59,551 nt of DNA from Nitrospirota bacterium (GCA_016234115.1 JACRHD010000045.1:1-59551); one strand, 5' to 3'; numbered from the stretch's first letter, positions 1 through 11,004 are shown. Notes: generated by a model from the letters alone, not told the origin. Numbers and translations: made by a program.

Positions 1-139
1 TCTCGACGTCTATCCGAGTCGCCCCCGCGTCAATCGAATTGTCGATAAGCTCTCTCACAACAGAAGCAGGGCGCTCTATCACTTCGCCGGCGGCTATTTT
101 ATTGATTAATATTTCGGGAAGAACGGATATCCTGGTCAT
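1..139 (-). CDS. mutL: DNA mismatch repair protein MutL, N-terminal fragment
   Basis: The first 46 residues of a gene that runs off the left edge. The translation holds the GHKL ATPase N-terminus of MutL: the [20 protein letters not shown] stretch followed by [12 protein letters not shown], with the ATP-site Glu and Asn of the E-x-x-x-N motif both kept. MutL links mismatch recognition by MutS to strand nicking. ATG at 139 is the first start in frame and matches the usual family N-terminus. Only the start of the protein is visible, so the endonuclease C-terminal domain cannot be judged. Confidence 0.93.
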   Translation of the reverse strand, partial: MTRISVLPEILINKIAAGEVIERPASVVRELIDNSIDAGATRIDVE

Positions 140-196
140 AATATATTTTGTTGATTTCAGATTACGAAAGCGACCGGGGTAGATTTTAAAAGGCTG

Positions 197-218
197 AAGG
201 CGGGGTCGCCCCCGCCTT
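197..218 (-). terminator. GC-rich hairpin after the cytochrome gene
   Basis: A perfect 9 bp stem AAGGCGGGG / CCCCGCCTT with a 4-base loop lies 12 bases beyond the stop codon of the cytochrome gene. On the minus strand it is followed by CAGCCTTTT, so it is a plausible but not ideal intrinsic terminator. Confidence 0.55.
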
Positions 219-230
219 TGACCTCTCAAC

Positions 231-1418
231 TTACTTCTTGTACAATTCAGGAGTTCCTGACGCGGTCGGCTTGGACGCCCTGCTCTGGCCTTTAAGGAAC
301 GTGTGTGTTCTTACGGTCAGGTTCTTGGCCGTGCCGCCCGTGCCGGGCATGATCTTCTCATAACTGTAAGTGTCGCCGTGACATGTCTTGCACATTTCTT
401 TCGCGACTCTCTGTTTGATGTTCTTGCCCGCGTGCGGCATGTGACAGTCCACGCAGCTTGCGATGTTCTCCTTGTAATGCTTGGACTGAATGAGACCCTG
501 ATATTCCTGGTGGTGTTTGCCTTCTTCATATACGCCATTGGCCTTTGAGATGTCGTCCACTATGAACATACCCTTAAGGTCACCTTTGTATTCAGCGTCG
601 ATTTTATCTTCAGGATGCACACCCGGAATAATGGCCTCTTCAGGATACCACTTCGTCCAGTCGTCCCAGGGCTTAAAGGTATCTCCGACCTTCGGGGCCG
701 GGAAGTCTTCACGGAAATTGCCCTGCGGAGTTTTGAATTTCTCATTTTCCAGCCTGATATGACAGTATCCGCACAGTCTTGACTGCTCCGCCTTTGAAAG
801 TGTCAAAGGGTTGAATATGTCTTTTTTGGATTTTGACTTGACATGTTTTGCCCCGGGACCGTGGCACGCCTCACACGCGACGTTCATTTCGCTGAAAGTG
901 GCTTTTGCGTCCTTCAGGTTTGCCGGGTCGTATGCGGTAAGACGGTATCCCGTTGTATGACACGTCGCGCACATAAACTCCCAGTCGTTCTTCTGTCCGT
1001 AAGGTTCCGACTCCCCGCTCATCCTGTTGAACTGCTTGTCAAGAAACTGATGGTTGCCCGTCGCCGGGTTTTTCACCAGGAACCTCTGTTTCCAGTAGCC
1101 CCCGGCCACTAAGTCAACGTCATCCAGCTTATACTCGGCGCCGGAGACATTGCCCTTTGTCGGACCGGGATTGGTCCCGTCAGTGGCCCATTTCTCTACA
1201 ACTGCCTTCAGGATGCCGTCATCCTTCTTCTGGACCATCTTGCTGTGAAGCGTTTTATTCCAGCTTTCAAATTCCGTCTTATGGCATTTCATGCATGCCT
1301 TGGACCCTGCGAACTCATCGCCCGCAGACTCTTTTTTCTCTGCTGCAAGGGCGCCGGCTGCCAGGATGGCCGCCGCGCATAAAAAAACGATCATAAACGT
1401 CAACATTCTTCGGTTCAT
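231..1418 (-). CDS. Secreted multihaem cytochrome c
   Basis: A 395-residue exported electron carrier. Residues 5-27 form a hydrophobic signal peptide ending in an ALAA-type cleavage site. Six CxxCH haem c motifs are visible: CMKCH near residue 42, CATCH near 150, CEACH near 182, CGYCH near 215, CVDCH near 322 and CKTCH near 343, so the mature protein should sit in the periplasm with about six haems. The spacing and the G-S-x-x-C-x-x-C-H start resemble the cytochrome c554 family. ATG at 1418 is preferred over the upstream TTG because GGGGG sits 7 bases before it. The redox partner is not identifiable from the neighbours. Confidence 0.88.
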   Translation of the reverse strand: MNRRMLTFMIVFLCAAAILAAGALAAEKKESAGDEFAGSKACMKCHKTEFESWNKTLHSKMVQKKDDGILKAVVEKWATDGTNPGPTKGNVSGAEYKLDDVDLVAGGYWKQRFLVKNPATGNHQFLDKQFNRMSGESEPYGQKNDWEFMCATCHTTGYRLTAYDPANLKDAKATFSEMNVACEACHGPGAKHVKSKSKKDIFNPLTLSKAEQSRLCGYCHIRLENEKFKTPQGNFREDFPAPKVGDTFKPWDDWTKWYPEEAIIPGVHPEDKIDAEYKGDLKGMFIVDDISKANGVYEEGKHHQEYQGLIQSKHYKENIASCVDCHMPHAGKNIKQRVAKEMCKTCHGDTYSYEKIMPGTGGTAKNLTVRTHTFLKGQSRASKPTASGTPELYKK

Positions 1419-1501
1419 CAATATTCCCCCTTCTTATAATTAAACAACTTCCTGCATCAAACGATAATCAGTTCGGGTTCTTTTGCACTGCCGGAGTAAT
1501 T

Positions 1502-1921
1502 TCAAATAGTCGGCGGAGGGGAGAGGCCGGAAGTTATATGCCCGCAAATATACGTTGAGGCTGATTGTCTGGAAGATACATTATCGCCGGAATATTCCGT
1601 CGCGTGGAATAAAAATGCATCGGGAATTGCGCCGAAGACATGGTCGGCTCCCGCCTTGAAATAATCTCTCTGTAACCGGTGTGATGGAAAAAAATAGAGC
1701 GAGGCATGAGGGCGAACGCGCTTATGAGAGGCCTCGATCTCAGACCGGCTGTGATAATCAAAGTAGGCATGTGGTTCCAATATTTTAAAGAAATGAAATG
1801 TCGTGCCGTTTTCAAAACCCTGATAAGAGGGCAAAAGGACGGCAACAGAGAGATAAAATAAAAGCGCCTCTCTGGTAAGCTTCCGCGATTTCACGGTATC
1901 CCCGATCTTTATCAATGCCAC
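1502..1921 (-). CDS. Hypothetical protein, 139 residues
   Basis: I do not recognise this protein. It is the only sizeable open frame between the cytochrome and the radical SAM gene. Residues 18-34 are hydrophobic (LTREALLFYLSVAVLLPS) and could be an uncleaved signal or membrane anchor. The rest is rich in His, Tyr and Phe, with a single Cys near the C-terminus. No convincing ribosome binding site precedes the ATG, and AT/GC use resembles intergenic DNA, so it may be a decayed or spurious frame. Confidence 0.4.
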   Translation of the reverse strand: MALIKIGDTVKSRKLTREALLFYLSVAVLLPSYQGFENGTTFHFFKILEPHAYFDYHSRSEIEASHKRVRPHASLYFFPSHRLQRDYFKAGADHVFGAIPDAFLFHATEYSGDNVSSRQSASTYICGHITSGLSPPPTI

Positions 1922-2047
1922 TACACGTTCCGTTTAATAACCTGGTCCCATATGGAAAACTATATCTTAGCCGCTACTTGATGTCAAGACATTGTACGGA
2001 TAAGATTATATTCGGAAATATTCTTCCAAAACTTGATTTGCGGGCGC

Positions 2048-3514
2048 TCAGCTCTTGATCATTTTTTCCAGAAAAATGAAAAAACGCCCGAGCCGTTTGT
2101 AGGAAAGGTAAAGATAAAGCTCGATGAAGAATCTGTAATTCCGGTTTCTCCATCTCCAGAGCGAGAGCGAGTGCAGCGGGCCGAATATGAGGCGGCTCCA
2201 GAAGTTTCTGAGAAACCTGTCGTAGCGGAAGGCAAGGAAGGTGTTTATATATATTGCGTTCAGGAGCTTCGGGTTTTTTATCCACGGATTTCTTATCTCG
2301 TCGTGACCGAAATTCTTCCAGCCCTCGAGGCTCGCCGGCGGCCTGAACCCGGCCTTCAGCGCCTCATCGTACAACAAGGTCCCCGGCAGGGGCACATACG
2401 GCTGGATAGGCACTTCCGAGCCGGGGTGCCTGCCGCGGATTTCGTCCGCGAAGTCCAAGGTCCTGGTAAGCTGTTCATCCGTCTGATTGGGCAGGCCGAT
2501 TATCAGTGAGTAGAGCGTCTTGATGTTGCCTTTGGAGACGGTGGCGATACCCTCGTCGATCATCCTTCTGTTCTGCCCTTTTCTGATGTACTTCAAGACC
2601 TCGTCGTCCGGCGACTCCACACCGAAGAACAGGTACACGCACCCGCTGTCTTCAAACTTCTTCAGCAGCTCAGGGGTGAAGGTGTTTATCCTGACGTTGG
2701 CGATCCATTTAAAATCAAGTTCCCGCAGGAGATCGAGGATGTTGAGCATCATGTCCTTCCTGCCCGCAAGGAAGGTGTCGTCATAGAAGGTCAATTTATG
2801 AACTCCTAAGGCCTTAAGTTTGAGAAGCTCGGTCCGTACCTTTTCAACGCTCTTGATGCGGCAGACATTTTTATGGAAAAATACGTTGTAGCAAAAGCCG
2901 CATTTGTGAGGGCAGCCCCTGGAGGATTCGTACCCGATATTTTCAAGGGTGTCTCCCGACCTCCTTATGTATTCCAGAAGTATTTCTTTGCCCCTGCCGT
3001 CGTAAGGAAACGGCAGGGTCTCTATATCGAGGAACTCTCTGTCTTTATTTAGGGTATTCTTCCCGTTGCCCTTCCAGCCGAGCCCGTCAATGCCGCTGAA
3101 ATCCTTGTCCCCCTTTATCAGCGCCCGCGCTAATTCAAGCAGAGTGAGTTCCCCTTCTCCCTTCACCACAAAGTCTACGAACCGGGATTCCAGCGTCTGC
3201 CCTGCCATCATGGACGGATGCGTGCCTCCCCATACGAGAGGTATGCCGGGATCGATTTTGCGGACGAGTTTTGCAAGCCTGAGGGTATTTTTTATCTGAT
3301 AACAGGTCATGGTCGAAAGACCTAAAAGCAGGGGCTTCCTGCGGACCAACTGTAAAAACCGCTCCTTCTTATGGATCCTTTCGTCAAAATACTCGACCTC
3401 GAAGCCGTGCCCCTCCAGATAGGCCCCGATGGAAAGGATCGCCAGCGGCGTCCAGGCGTGGTACGGGAAAGGACTCGCGTTTGCATATGTCAGTACGACT
3501 AAATTTTTATTCAT
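2048..3514 (-). CDS. B12-binding-domain radical SAM protein
   Basis: A 488-residue enzyme with an N-terminal cobalamin-binding Rossmann domain (about residues 5-135, with VWGGTHPSMM typical of the family) followed by a radical SAM domain. The radical SAM cluster motif is SSRGCPHKCGFCYN near residue 200, C-x3-C-x2-C. The C-terminal 90 residues are aromatic and basic and may bind membrane or lipid. Members act as class B methyltransferases or ring-forming enzymes on lipids, cofactors and antibiotics. The substrate here is unknown. The glycosyltransferase gene directly upstream on the same strand hints at lipid or envelope work, which is inference only. Confidence 0.88.
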   Translation of the reverse strand: MNKNLVVLTYANASPFPYHAWTPLAILSIGAYLEGHGFEVEYFDERIHKKERFLQLVRRKPLLLGLSTMTCYQIKNTLRLAKLVRKIDPGIPLVWGGTHPSMMAGQTLESRFVDFVVKGEGELTLLELARALIKGDKDFSGIDGLGWKGNGKNTLNKDREFLDIETLPFPYDGRGKEILLEYIRRSGDTLENIGYESSRGCPHKCGFCYNVFFHKNVCRIKSVEKVRTELLKLKALGVHKLTFYDDTFLAGRKDMMLNILDLLRELDFKWIANVRINTFTPELLKKFEDSGCVYLFFGVESPDDEVLKYIRKGQNRRMIDEGIATVSKGNIKTLYSLIIGLPNQTDEQLTRTLDFADEIRGRHPGSEVPIQPYVPLPGTLLYDEALKAGFRPPASLEGWKNFGHDEIRNPWIKNPKLLNAIYINTFLAFRYDRFLRNFWSRLIFGPLHSLSLWRWRNRNYRFFIELYLYLSYKRLGRFFIFLEKMIKS

Positions 3515-3528
3515 AATAAGAAACTAAC

Positions 3529-3601
3529 AGGGGTCAAGGGTCCGAGATAATAACGAAGCTTATCCACTTGACCCCTCGAACCCTTGACCCCTCGAACCCT
3601 T
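3529..3601. repeat. GGGTCAAGG-word inverted repeat overlapping a gene end
   Basis: Iterated words GGGTCAAGG / CCCTTGACC form an imperfect hairpin. The same word family makes the 7357-7445 repeat before gyrB. Here the right arm lies inside the last codons of the glycosyltransferase, which ends at 3560. Confidence 0.75.
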
Positions 3602-4558
3602 CTTAAAAGGATAACTCACCATGGCGTAAGTCGCGGCAATCATAATCTCTATGCCCAAAAAGTAATTCAGCAACAACGCCCTTGCTGCAAATATCAACCC
3701 TCTTTCCCTGCGCATGAAATTCCACCATCTCAGGTTCGAGATTGTATAAACAGTCAGCAGGAACAAAAACGGCAGCCTCGCAGAACCCGCAAGCGGCACA
3801 AGAAAAAGCAGAAGGAAACTGAAAAAGGCGCATATAGCGGCGATACCGTTGCCCGGGGAGGTAGGCCCGGCGTTGTCGAGCTTTTTCGCCCTGAAGAACA
3901 GGTGCACCCACATTACAGTGCGCCTGAAATAAATCCTCAGTGCCTGCCTGAAATTTGCGAACTGGTGCCTGACGACTATCTTGGGATCGAGAATGATGCT
4001 GTCTGTTTTATTAATCCTTCTCGCTAATTCAAAGTCCTCGACGTCGGCCCCCCTGTAATTTTCGTCATACCCGCCGATCTTCAGGAAGAAGTCCCGCTTT
4101 ATCGCGCCGCACCTCGGGGCAAAGACGCTCACCCCGGCATACTGCTGTCCGATAAGGTGTATGTATTCAAACATCGCCATATACGAAGGCACAAAGCCGC
4201 TGTTGAGCGGCTCGGTGGAGCACACGCCGATAACGCAGTTCGCCGAGGGGTTTTTGTCGAAATAGTCCTTTACTTCTTTTACAGCTCCGTCCAGCACTAT
4301 CACGTCCGAATCGAGGAAGAAAATGATGTCGCCCCTTGCAGCCTCCACCCCTATGTTGCGCGCCTTGGCCGGCCCCCCGTTTTTTTTCAGCTCAATGACC
4401 CTTACCGGCCAGGTTTTTGCCGCCGTCACCGTGTTGTCGTTTGAGCAGTCGTCGACAATTATTACTTCCATGTCTTCGATTTCATTCCTGAAAATGGATG
4501 CGAGGAGGGGCGTCATGAACCGTTCCGCGTTATATGTGGGTATAACGATTGAAACCAT
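3560..4558 (-). CDS. Family 2 glycosyltransferase with C-terminal membrane segments
   Basis: A 332-residue GT-A enzyme. MVSIVIPTYNAERF opens the nucleotide-sugar fold, VIIVDDCSNDNT is the usual second motif, LDSDVIVL carries the metal-binding DxD near residue 105, and ADVEDFELARR gives the acidic ED motif expected for the catalytic base. Residues from about 240 to 315 hold two to three membrane spans, so it likely works at the inner face of the membrane on a lipid-linked or surface glycan. The last dozen residues (GSRGQGFEGSSG) are encoded by an intergenic-type repeat, so the natural C-terminus was probably altered by it. No clear Shine-Dalgarno site precedes the ATG. Confidence 0.88.
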   Translation of the reverse strand: MVSIVIPTYNAERFMTPLLASIFRNEIEDMEVIIVDDCSNDNTVTAAKTWPVRVIELKKNGGPAKARNIGVEAARGDIIFFLDSDVIVLDGAVKEVKDYFDKNPSANCVIGVCSTEPLNSGFVPSYMAMFEYIHLIGQQYAGVSVFAPRCGAIKRDFFLKIGGYDENYRGADVEDFELARRINKTDSIILDPKIVVRHQFANFRQALRIYFRRTVMWVHLFFRAKKLDNAGPTSPGNGIAAICAFFSFLLLFLVPLAGSARLPFLFLLTVYTISNLRWWNFMRRERGLIFAARALLLNYFLGIEIMIAATYAMVSYPFKKGSRGQGFEGSSG

Positions 4559-4623
4559 ATTTAAAAAGTATAAAGTTTATATCTCTATAAAATCAAATTA
4601 TCAATTTCAGAGTCAAAAAAAGC

Positions 4624-4653
4624 TTGCCTCCGGTAACGGAGTTGGGATATAAT
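4624..4653 (+). promoter_or_regulatory. Sigma-70 type promoter of dnaA
   Basis: TTGCCT at 4624-4629 and a perfect TATAAT at 4648-4653 are separated by 18 bases, about 100 bases before dnaA. The spacer holds a 5 bp inverted repeat CTCCG-GTAA-CGGAG (4628-4641) that could serve as an operator. Confidence 0.6.
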
Positions 4654-4755
4654 AGCTCACTCTTCTGCCAGGAAAAGATATCAACAATTTATAAACAGGT
4701 GTTAGTAACTATAATAGTCTTTTCAACTGTCTTGCAATCCGGATAGAGGGCCGCA

Positions 4756-6093
4756 ATGAATATGGAAGAAGCCTGGACAAAAACGATCGAAGCAATAGGC
4801 GCCAAAGTAGGCAGCCAGACCTTTGATTTGTGGTTCAGGCCCCTGAAATTCATTGAATTTCAGGACCAGCAGATAACCGTTGAAGTCCCAAACAGGTTTT
4901 TCAAGGAATGGATTGAAGATCACTATCCCGCTCTCATTTCCGAAACCGCCGAAAAATTTTTAAAAAAGGAAGTGTCCATCAAGTTCAGGGTCTTTGAGAA
5001 AAAGGAAGACCCTGCCATGAGGAAGATCGAGACGAAGCAGGAGAACAGGAGGGCAAAATTAGCGAACCGGGGGATATTCCTCAATCCGAAATTCACCTTT
5101 GAGGCCTTTGTCGTAGGGGCAAGCAACCAGTTTGCCCATGCGGCCGCGAGGGCGGTCGCCGACGCGCCCGGCAAGGCCTACAATCCGCTGTTTATCTATG
5201 GAGGGGTCGGGCTCGGCAAGACCCATCTCATGAACGCCATCGGCAACAGGATCGTCGACAAGCAGCAGGGGGTAAAGATGATGTATGCCCCGGCGGAGCA
5301 GTTTACCAATGAGTTCGTCTATTCCATGAGAAACGACAAGATGGATGAATTCAAGGCGAAATACAGGGGTCTCGACGTACTTCTCATAGACGATATCCAG
5401 TTTATCGCCGGAAAGAGCGGCACGCAGGAGGAAATGTTTCACACGTTCAACGCCCTGTACGACTCGCATAAACAGATCGTTTTTTCAAGCGACAGGCCCC
5501 CGAAGGACATTGCCCCGATCACCGAGCGTCTGAGGTCGCGGTTCGGCATGGGACTCATAGCGGACATCCAGATCCCCGATGTGGAAACCAAGATGGCCAT
5601 TCTGGGGAAAAAATCCGAAATGGAAGGCATCCAGTTGCCCGAGGACGTCAGTTTCTATCTTGCAAGCCGGATAAAGTCGAACATCAGGGACCTCGAGGCG
5701 TGCATGATACGGCTTGGGGCCCATTCTTCCCTTACGGGCAAGACCATATCCGTAGAAATGACAAAGGAAGTGCTCAGAGACCTCGTCCACGAGGAAGAAA
5801 AGGCCTTAACGGTAGAATACGTCCTGAAGAATGTTTGTGAATATTACGGACTGAAGAGTCAGGACATAAAGGCGAGGAAGAGGACCAGGGACATCGCCTT
5901 TCCAAGGCAGATCGCCATGTATCTGAGTAAAATTCTTACTGATTCCTCCCTGAGCGAAATAGGGAAAAGTTTCGGGGGCAAAGACCATTCCACCGTCATC
6001 CACGCCTGCAAGCTGATAGATGAGCGCAGGAAACAGGACGAAGAATTCGACAAAAAGATCGATTACCTTATAAAGAAAATCAGCGGTTCCTGA
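4756..6093 (+). CDS. dnaA: Chromosomal replication initiator DnaA
   Basis: A 445-residue AAA+ initiator that binds DnaA boxes and melts oriC. Domain I occupies about residues 1-80 and a short charged linker follows. The AAA+ core carries Walker A GGVGLGKT near 149-156 and Walker B LLIDDIQF near 209-216. Domain IV ends with the DNA-binding signature GGKDHSTVIHAC near 406-417. Length is normal for the family. GAGGG lies 6 bases before the ATG. dnaN and gyrB follow in the classic order. I found no cluster of TTATCCACA-like boxes on either side, so the origin itself is not located. Confidence 0.98.
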   Translation: MNMEEAWTKTIEAIGAKVGSQTFDLWFRPLKFIEFQDQQITVEVPNRFFKEWIEDHYPALISETAEKFLKKEVSIKFRVFEKKEDPAMRKIETKQENRRAKLANRGIFLNPKFTFEAFVVGASNQFAHAAARAVADAPGKAYNPLFIYGGVGLGKTHLMNAIGNRIVDKQQGVKMMYAPAEQFTNEFVYSMRNDKMDEFKAKYRGLDVLLIDDIQFIAGKSGTQEEMFHTFNALYDSHKQIVFSSDRPPKDIAPITERLRSRFGMGLIADIQIPDVETKMAILGKKSEMEGIQLPEDVSFYLASRIKSNIRDLEACMIRLGAHSSLTGKTISVEMTKEVLRDLVHEEEKALTVEYVLKNVCEYYGLKSQDIKARKRTRDIAFPRQIAMYLSKILTDSSLSEIGKSFGGKDHSTVIHACKLIDERRKQDEEFDKKIDYLIKKISGS

Positions 6094-6166
6094 TAATCAT
6101 CGGTAACTGTCCGATTGCCTTGAAATCCGAATGACCGACATTATCACAGAGGACAACATAAAAATT

Positions 6167-6217
6167 GTAGGGCGGCCCTTCAGGGCTGCGGACAGCGGGG
6201 CTGAGGCCCTGCCCTAC
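6167..6217. repeat. GTAGGGC hairpin repeat between dnaA and dnaN
   Basis: GTAGGGC at 6167-6173 pairs with GCCCTAC at 6211-6217, and the interior also folds (GGCCCT with AGGGCT and AGGCCCT). It lacks a T-run, so it is more likely a dispersed hairpin repeat than an intrinsic terminator. Confidence 0.5.
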
Positions 6218-6246
6218 GTGTTTTTCAATAACGCCGGGAGGACAAA

Positions 6247-7353
6247 ATGAAGCTGAAGATACAGAAGGAAGAGATACAGAACGTTCTGCAAAACATCCAG
6301 GGGATAGTGGACAAAAAAACGACCATGCCGATCCTCAGCCATTTCCTGCTGAAGGTCGACAAGACCGCTTCCCTTATGGCTACCGATCTTGATATTGCTC
6401 TCAGAGGCCCTCTGGAGGCCGAGATCATCGATAAAGGCAGCCTGTGTATCCCGGCAAGGAAGCTGTTTGAGATAGCGAAAGAAGTAGAAGGCGATATCCT
6501 GCTGGAGGCCCAGGAGAACAACTGGATAAGGGTCACTTCCGGAAAAAGCACGTTCAAGCTCATGGGGCTCCCGGAATCGGACTTTCCGGCACTGCCCGAG
6601 GTCAACAAATCCGAGGAGCTTATCATATCCGCGGAAAAACTCGGGGGCATGATCGAGAAGACCGTATATGCTACAGGCGAAAGCGACACGAGATATACCC
6701 TGAACGGCCTCCTCCTCCACTTCACGCCCAGGAAGAAGAATGTGGAATTCAGGATGGTAGGCACCGACGGCCACAGGCTTTCACTGATTACAATAACAGT
6801 GGAAGGCAAATTGTCCGAGGAGAAGAAGATAATCCTCCCCAAGAAGGCCGCCCTTGAGCTGAAGAAACTGATCGAGGGGAGCGCGGAAGACATAACCATT
6901 TACATCGACAAGAACCATGTTTTTTTCAGTATCGGCGGGGTCGTACTGACCTCAAGGCTTATTGAAGGAACATATCCGAACTATGATCAGGTCATCCCCA
7001 AAAATAATGAGAAGAAGGTGGTCATCAACAAGACCGAGTTTCTCAGGGCACTTAGAAGGACCTCTATCATGAGCAGGGAAAGGACGCACGCGGTGAGGTT
7101 CGACCTGGAGCCCGGCAAGATCACACTGATCTCCATGAACCCCGACATAGGCGAGGCAAGGGAAGAAATCGCCGCCCAGTACAAGGGGGAACAGATGACG
7201 GTGGGGTATAACGCCCGTTACCTAATGGACATACTCCAGGCAATGGGGAGCGAATCGGTCCTTATGGAGCTCCAGGAGCCGCTCAGCCCTACCCTTGTGC
7301 TCGAGGAGAACAACAAGGACTATTTGTGCGTTATAATGCCTATGAGAACTTAA
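6247..7353 (+). CDS. dnaN: DNA polymerase III beta sliding clamp
   Basis: A 368-residue ring-forming clamp that tethers the replicative polymerase to DNA. The N-terminal MKLKIQKEEIQNVLQNIQG, the central YTLNGLLLHF and RMVGTDGHRLSL motifs, and the C-terminal end YLCVIMPMRT are all diagnostic and in the expected places. GGGAGGAC sits just before the ATG. Three repeated clamp domains of about 120 residues fit the length. It lies 153 bases after dnaA and before gyrB. No irregularity is seen. Confidence 0.98.
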   Translation: MKLKIQKEEIQNVLQNIQGIVDKKTTMPILSHFLLKVDKTASLMATDLDIALRGPLEAEIIDKGSLCIPARKLFEIAKEVEGDILLEAQENNWIRVTSGKSTFKLMGLPESDFPALPEVNKSEELIISAEKLGGMIEKTVYATGESDTRYTLNGLLLHFTPRKKNVEFRMVGTDGHRLSLITITVEGKLSEEKKIILPKKAALELKKLIEGSAEDITIYIDKNHVFFSIGGVVLTSRLIEGTYPNYDQVIPKNNEKKVVINKTEFLRALRRTSIMSRERTHAVRFDLEPGKITLISMNPDIGEAREEIAAQYKGEQMTVGYNARYLMDILQAMGSESVLMELQEPLSPTLVLEENNKDYLCVIMPMRT

Positions 7354-7356
7354 GAA

Positions 7357-9849
<2,493 letters not shown>

Positions 9850-9883
9850 TGAGCCGCATGGCTTGCGCATAAGACGATAATTT

Positions 9884-9914
9884 AAAGGGTGGGATTTCCC
9901 ACCCTTTTTGTTTT
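9884..9914 (+). terminator. Intrinsic terminator after gyrB
   Basis: A 10 bp stem AAAGGGTGGG / CCCACCCTTT with loop ATTT is followed by TTGTTTT, 34 bases after the gyrB stop codon. Confidence 0.85.
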
Positions 9915-9932
9915 CAAGGCAACAAATATTTC

Positions 9933-9955
9933 TGAGGTCACAATTTGTGACCTCA
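9933..9955. promoter_or_regulatory. Perfect 23 bp palindrome upstream of the ORF6N remnant
   Basis: TGAGGTCACAA and its exact inverse TTGTGACCTCA meet around one central T. With the related 9995-10021 palindrome it brackets a TATAAT at 9975-9980, the layout of a paired repressor operator over a promoter. Confidence 0.7.
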
Positions 9956-9994
9956 AAGGGAATATCTTTGGGTATATAATCAACATCTTACAAA

Positions 9995-10021
9995 CTTGAA
10001 ATCACAAATTGTGACTTCAAG
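9995..10021. promoter_or_regulatory. Second palindrome, 27 bp, same TCACAA core
   Basis: CTTGAAATCACAA and TTGTGACTTCAAG are inverse with one mismatched pair around a central A. It shares TCACAA...TTGTGA with the 9933 site and ends 13 bases before the ORF6N remnant's ATG. Confidence 0.7.
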
Positions 10022-10033
10022 ATGGAGGGGACA

Positions 10034-10174
10034 ATGGAAATTTTAGTTAGGCAGGAGGCAATTGAAAAGATAATACAGATGAATATCGCTGTAATGCGGT
10101 CATTCGTCAAAATCCCTGAGATGCTCTCGGCGCATAAAGACCTTGCGCGGAAGCTTGTCTGCCTTCATTTTTAG
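10034..10174 (+). pseudogene. ORF6N-domain gene reduced to 46 codons by internal deletion
   Basis: The frame starts normally behind GGAGGGGAC and encodes MEILVRQEAI followed by KIIQMNIAVMRSFVKIPEML and SAHKDLARKL. That second part matches the C-terminal end of the ORF6N domain of phage-type DNA-binding proteins, where an S-E-R-A-I-Q-V-N-I-A-I-M-R-F-like helix precedes H-K-x-L-A-x-K-L. The roughly 80 residues of the N-terminal ORF6N core that should lie between are absent, so the gene is an internal-deletion relic. Its operators survive upstream. It sits next to another damaged accessory module (HigB/HigA). Confidence 0.7.
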
Positions 10175-10285
10175 TCTTCTTACAATTAAATGCATGTATG
10201 CAAGCCCCCTCTCTCCGCTCTTTCCATTTTCCCCCAAAAATCTGCTTGCATCAATATATAAAAACTTATATAATTTAAATTGTCG

Positions 10286-10601
10286 ATGAAACCGCTTAAT
10301 TTTACAGGTTCGAGTCTGGACGATCTTCGGAACTTTCCTGAAGAAGCACGTAAAGCAGCAGGCTTTGAACTGCATGCCGTTCAGCGCGGACTTGAACCGA
10401 GCGAATGGAAGCCGATGCCCCGGTATAGGTCGTGGAGTTAAGGAAATTCGTATTCACGTACCTGGAGAATGGCGCCTTATCTACGTTGCTAAATTCAAAG
10501 ATGCCGTCTATGTTCTCCATTCATTTCAAAAGAAGACTAAAAAAACAAATCAACATGATATTGAAATTGCACGAAAGCGATACAAACAAATTATAGGGTA
10601 G
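10286..10601 (+). pseudogene. HigB/RelE-type toxin (Gp49-like) broken by a frameshift
   Basis: The ATG frame at 10286 reads as a Gp49-like toxin through residue 46 (SLDDLRNFPEEARKAAGFEL, then EPSEWKPMP) and hits a stop at about 10441. The rest of the family, IGRGVKEIRIHVPGEWRLIY, AKFKDAVYVLHSFQKKTKKT and the C-terminal ARKRYKQIIG, continues in the next frame to 10601. Removing one C from the CCCC at 10418-10421 would rejoin the halves as WKPMPGIGRGVKEI. This is a one-base insertion or a sequencing error. The intact protein would be a ribosome-dependent mRNA interferase of about 104 residues, partnered with the antitoxin gene 73 bases downstream. Confidence 0.72.
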
Positions 10602-10674
10602 TTTAATAAAACCGACATCCGGCGGACGGAGCACATTGATATCTCCGGACGGGCGGAATGGAGGTGGTGAGAAG

Positions 10675-10968
10675 ATGAAAGCGCAAACAAAACCTATTAT
10701 TAAATCTTCAGGCAACATATTTATTGATCTCGGCTTTCCTCCCGAGGAAGCGGCGATTCTTCAAATGCGTTCTGAGATCATGACCGACCTGAGGAAATTC
10801 ATCAAAAGAAAAAAGCTTACACAAGCTAAAGCTGCCGAGATTCTCGGTGTGAGTCAATCACGGGTCTCTGATCTCATAAGAGGAAAATGGGAAAAATTCA
10901 GTCTGGAAATGCTTATATCCCTTGCAACGAAGGCCGGGATGCGTATCAGCCTTAAGCGCGCAGCATAA
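10675..10968 (+). CDS. HigA-type antitoxin, XRE/HTH_37 family
   Basis: A 97-residue helix-turn-helix protein. Residues 42-80 form the HTH: KKLTQAKAAEILGVSQSRVS is the DNA-recognition unit, followed by DLIRGKWEKFSLEMLISLA. This is the arrangement of phage-derived antitoxins encoded after a Gp49-like toxin, as here. It should bind the toxin and repress their shared promoter. The ATG at 10675 has GGAGGTG seven bases upstream; the earlier in-frame ATG has none. The antitoxin remains intact although the toxin frame is broken, which is the viable way for such a pair to decay. Confidence 0.85.
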   Translation: MKAQTKPIIKSSGNIFIDLGFPPEEAAILQMRSEIMTDLRKFIKRKKLTQAKAAEILGVSQSRVSDLIRGKWEKFSLEMLISLATKAGMRISLKRAA

Positions 10969-10982
10969 TGAAATTTACCCCC

Positions 10983-11004
10983 CTCTTCGTTAGCAAAAGA
11001 CGCA
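10983..11004 (-). repeat. 22-base element shared with 55245-55266
   Basis: Read on the minus strand this matches 55245-55266 in 21 of 22 positions (core TTTGCTAACGAAGAG). Both copies follow a broken accessory gene. Between here and cysM, to 11150, I see nothing else. Confidence 0.5.

Noticed and set aside
3558-3569. TTATCCACTT resembles a DnaA box upstream of dnaA
   Set aside because: It is a single site at a gene end inside a repeat, with no cluster nearby, so it is not enough to mark an origin.
10418-10421. Programmed frameshift in the HigB-like toxin
   Set aside because: CCCC here needs a +1-type skip and has no slippery codon pair or stimulator, so an indel is more likely.
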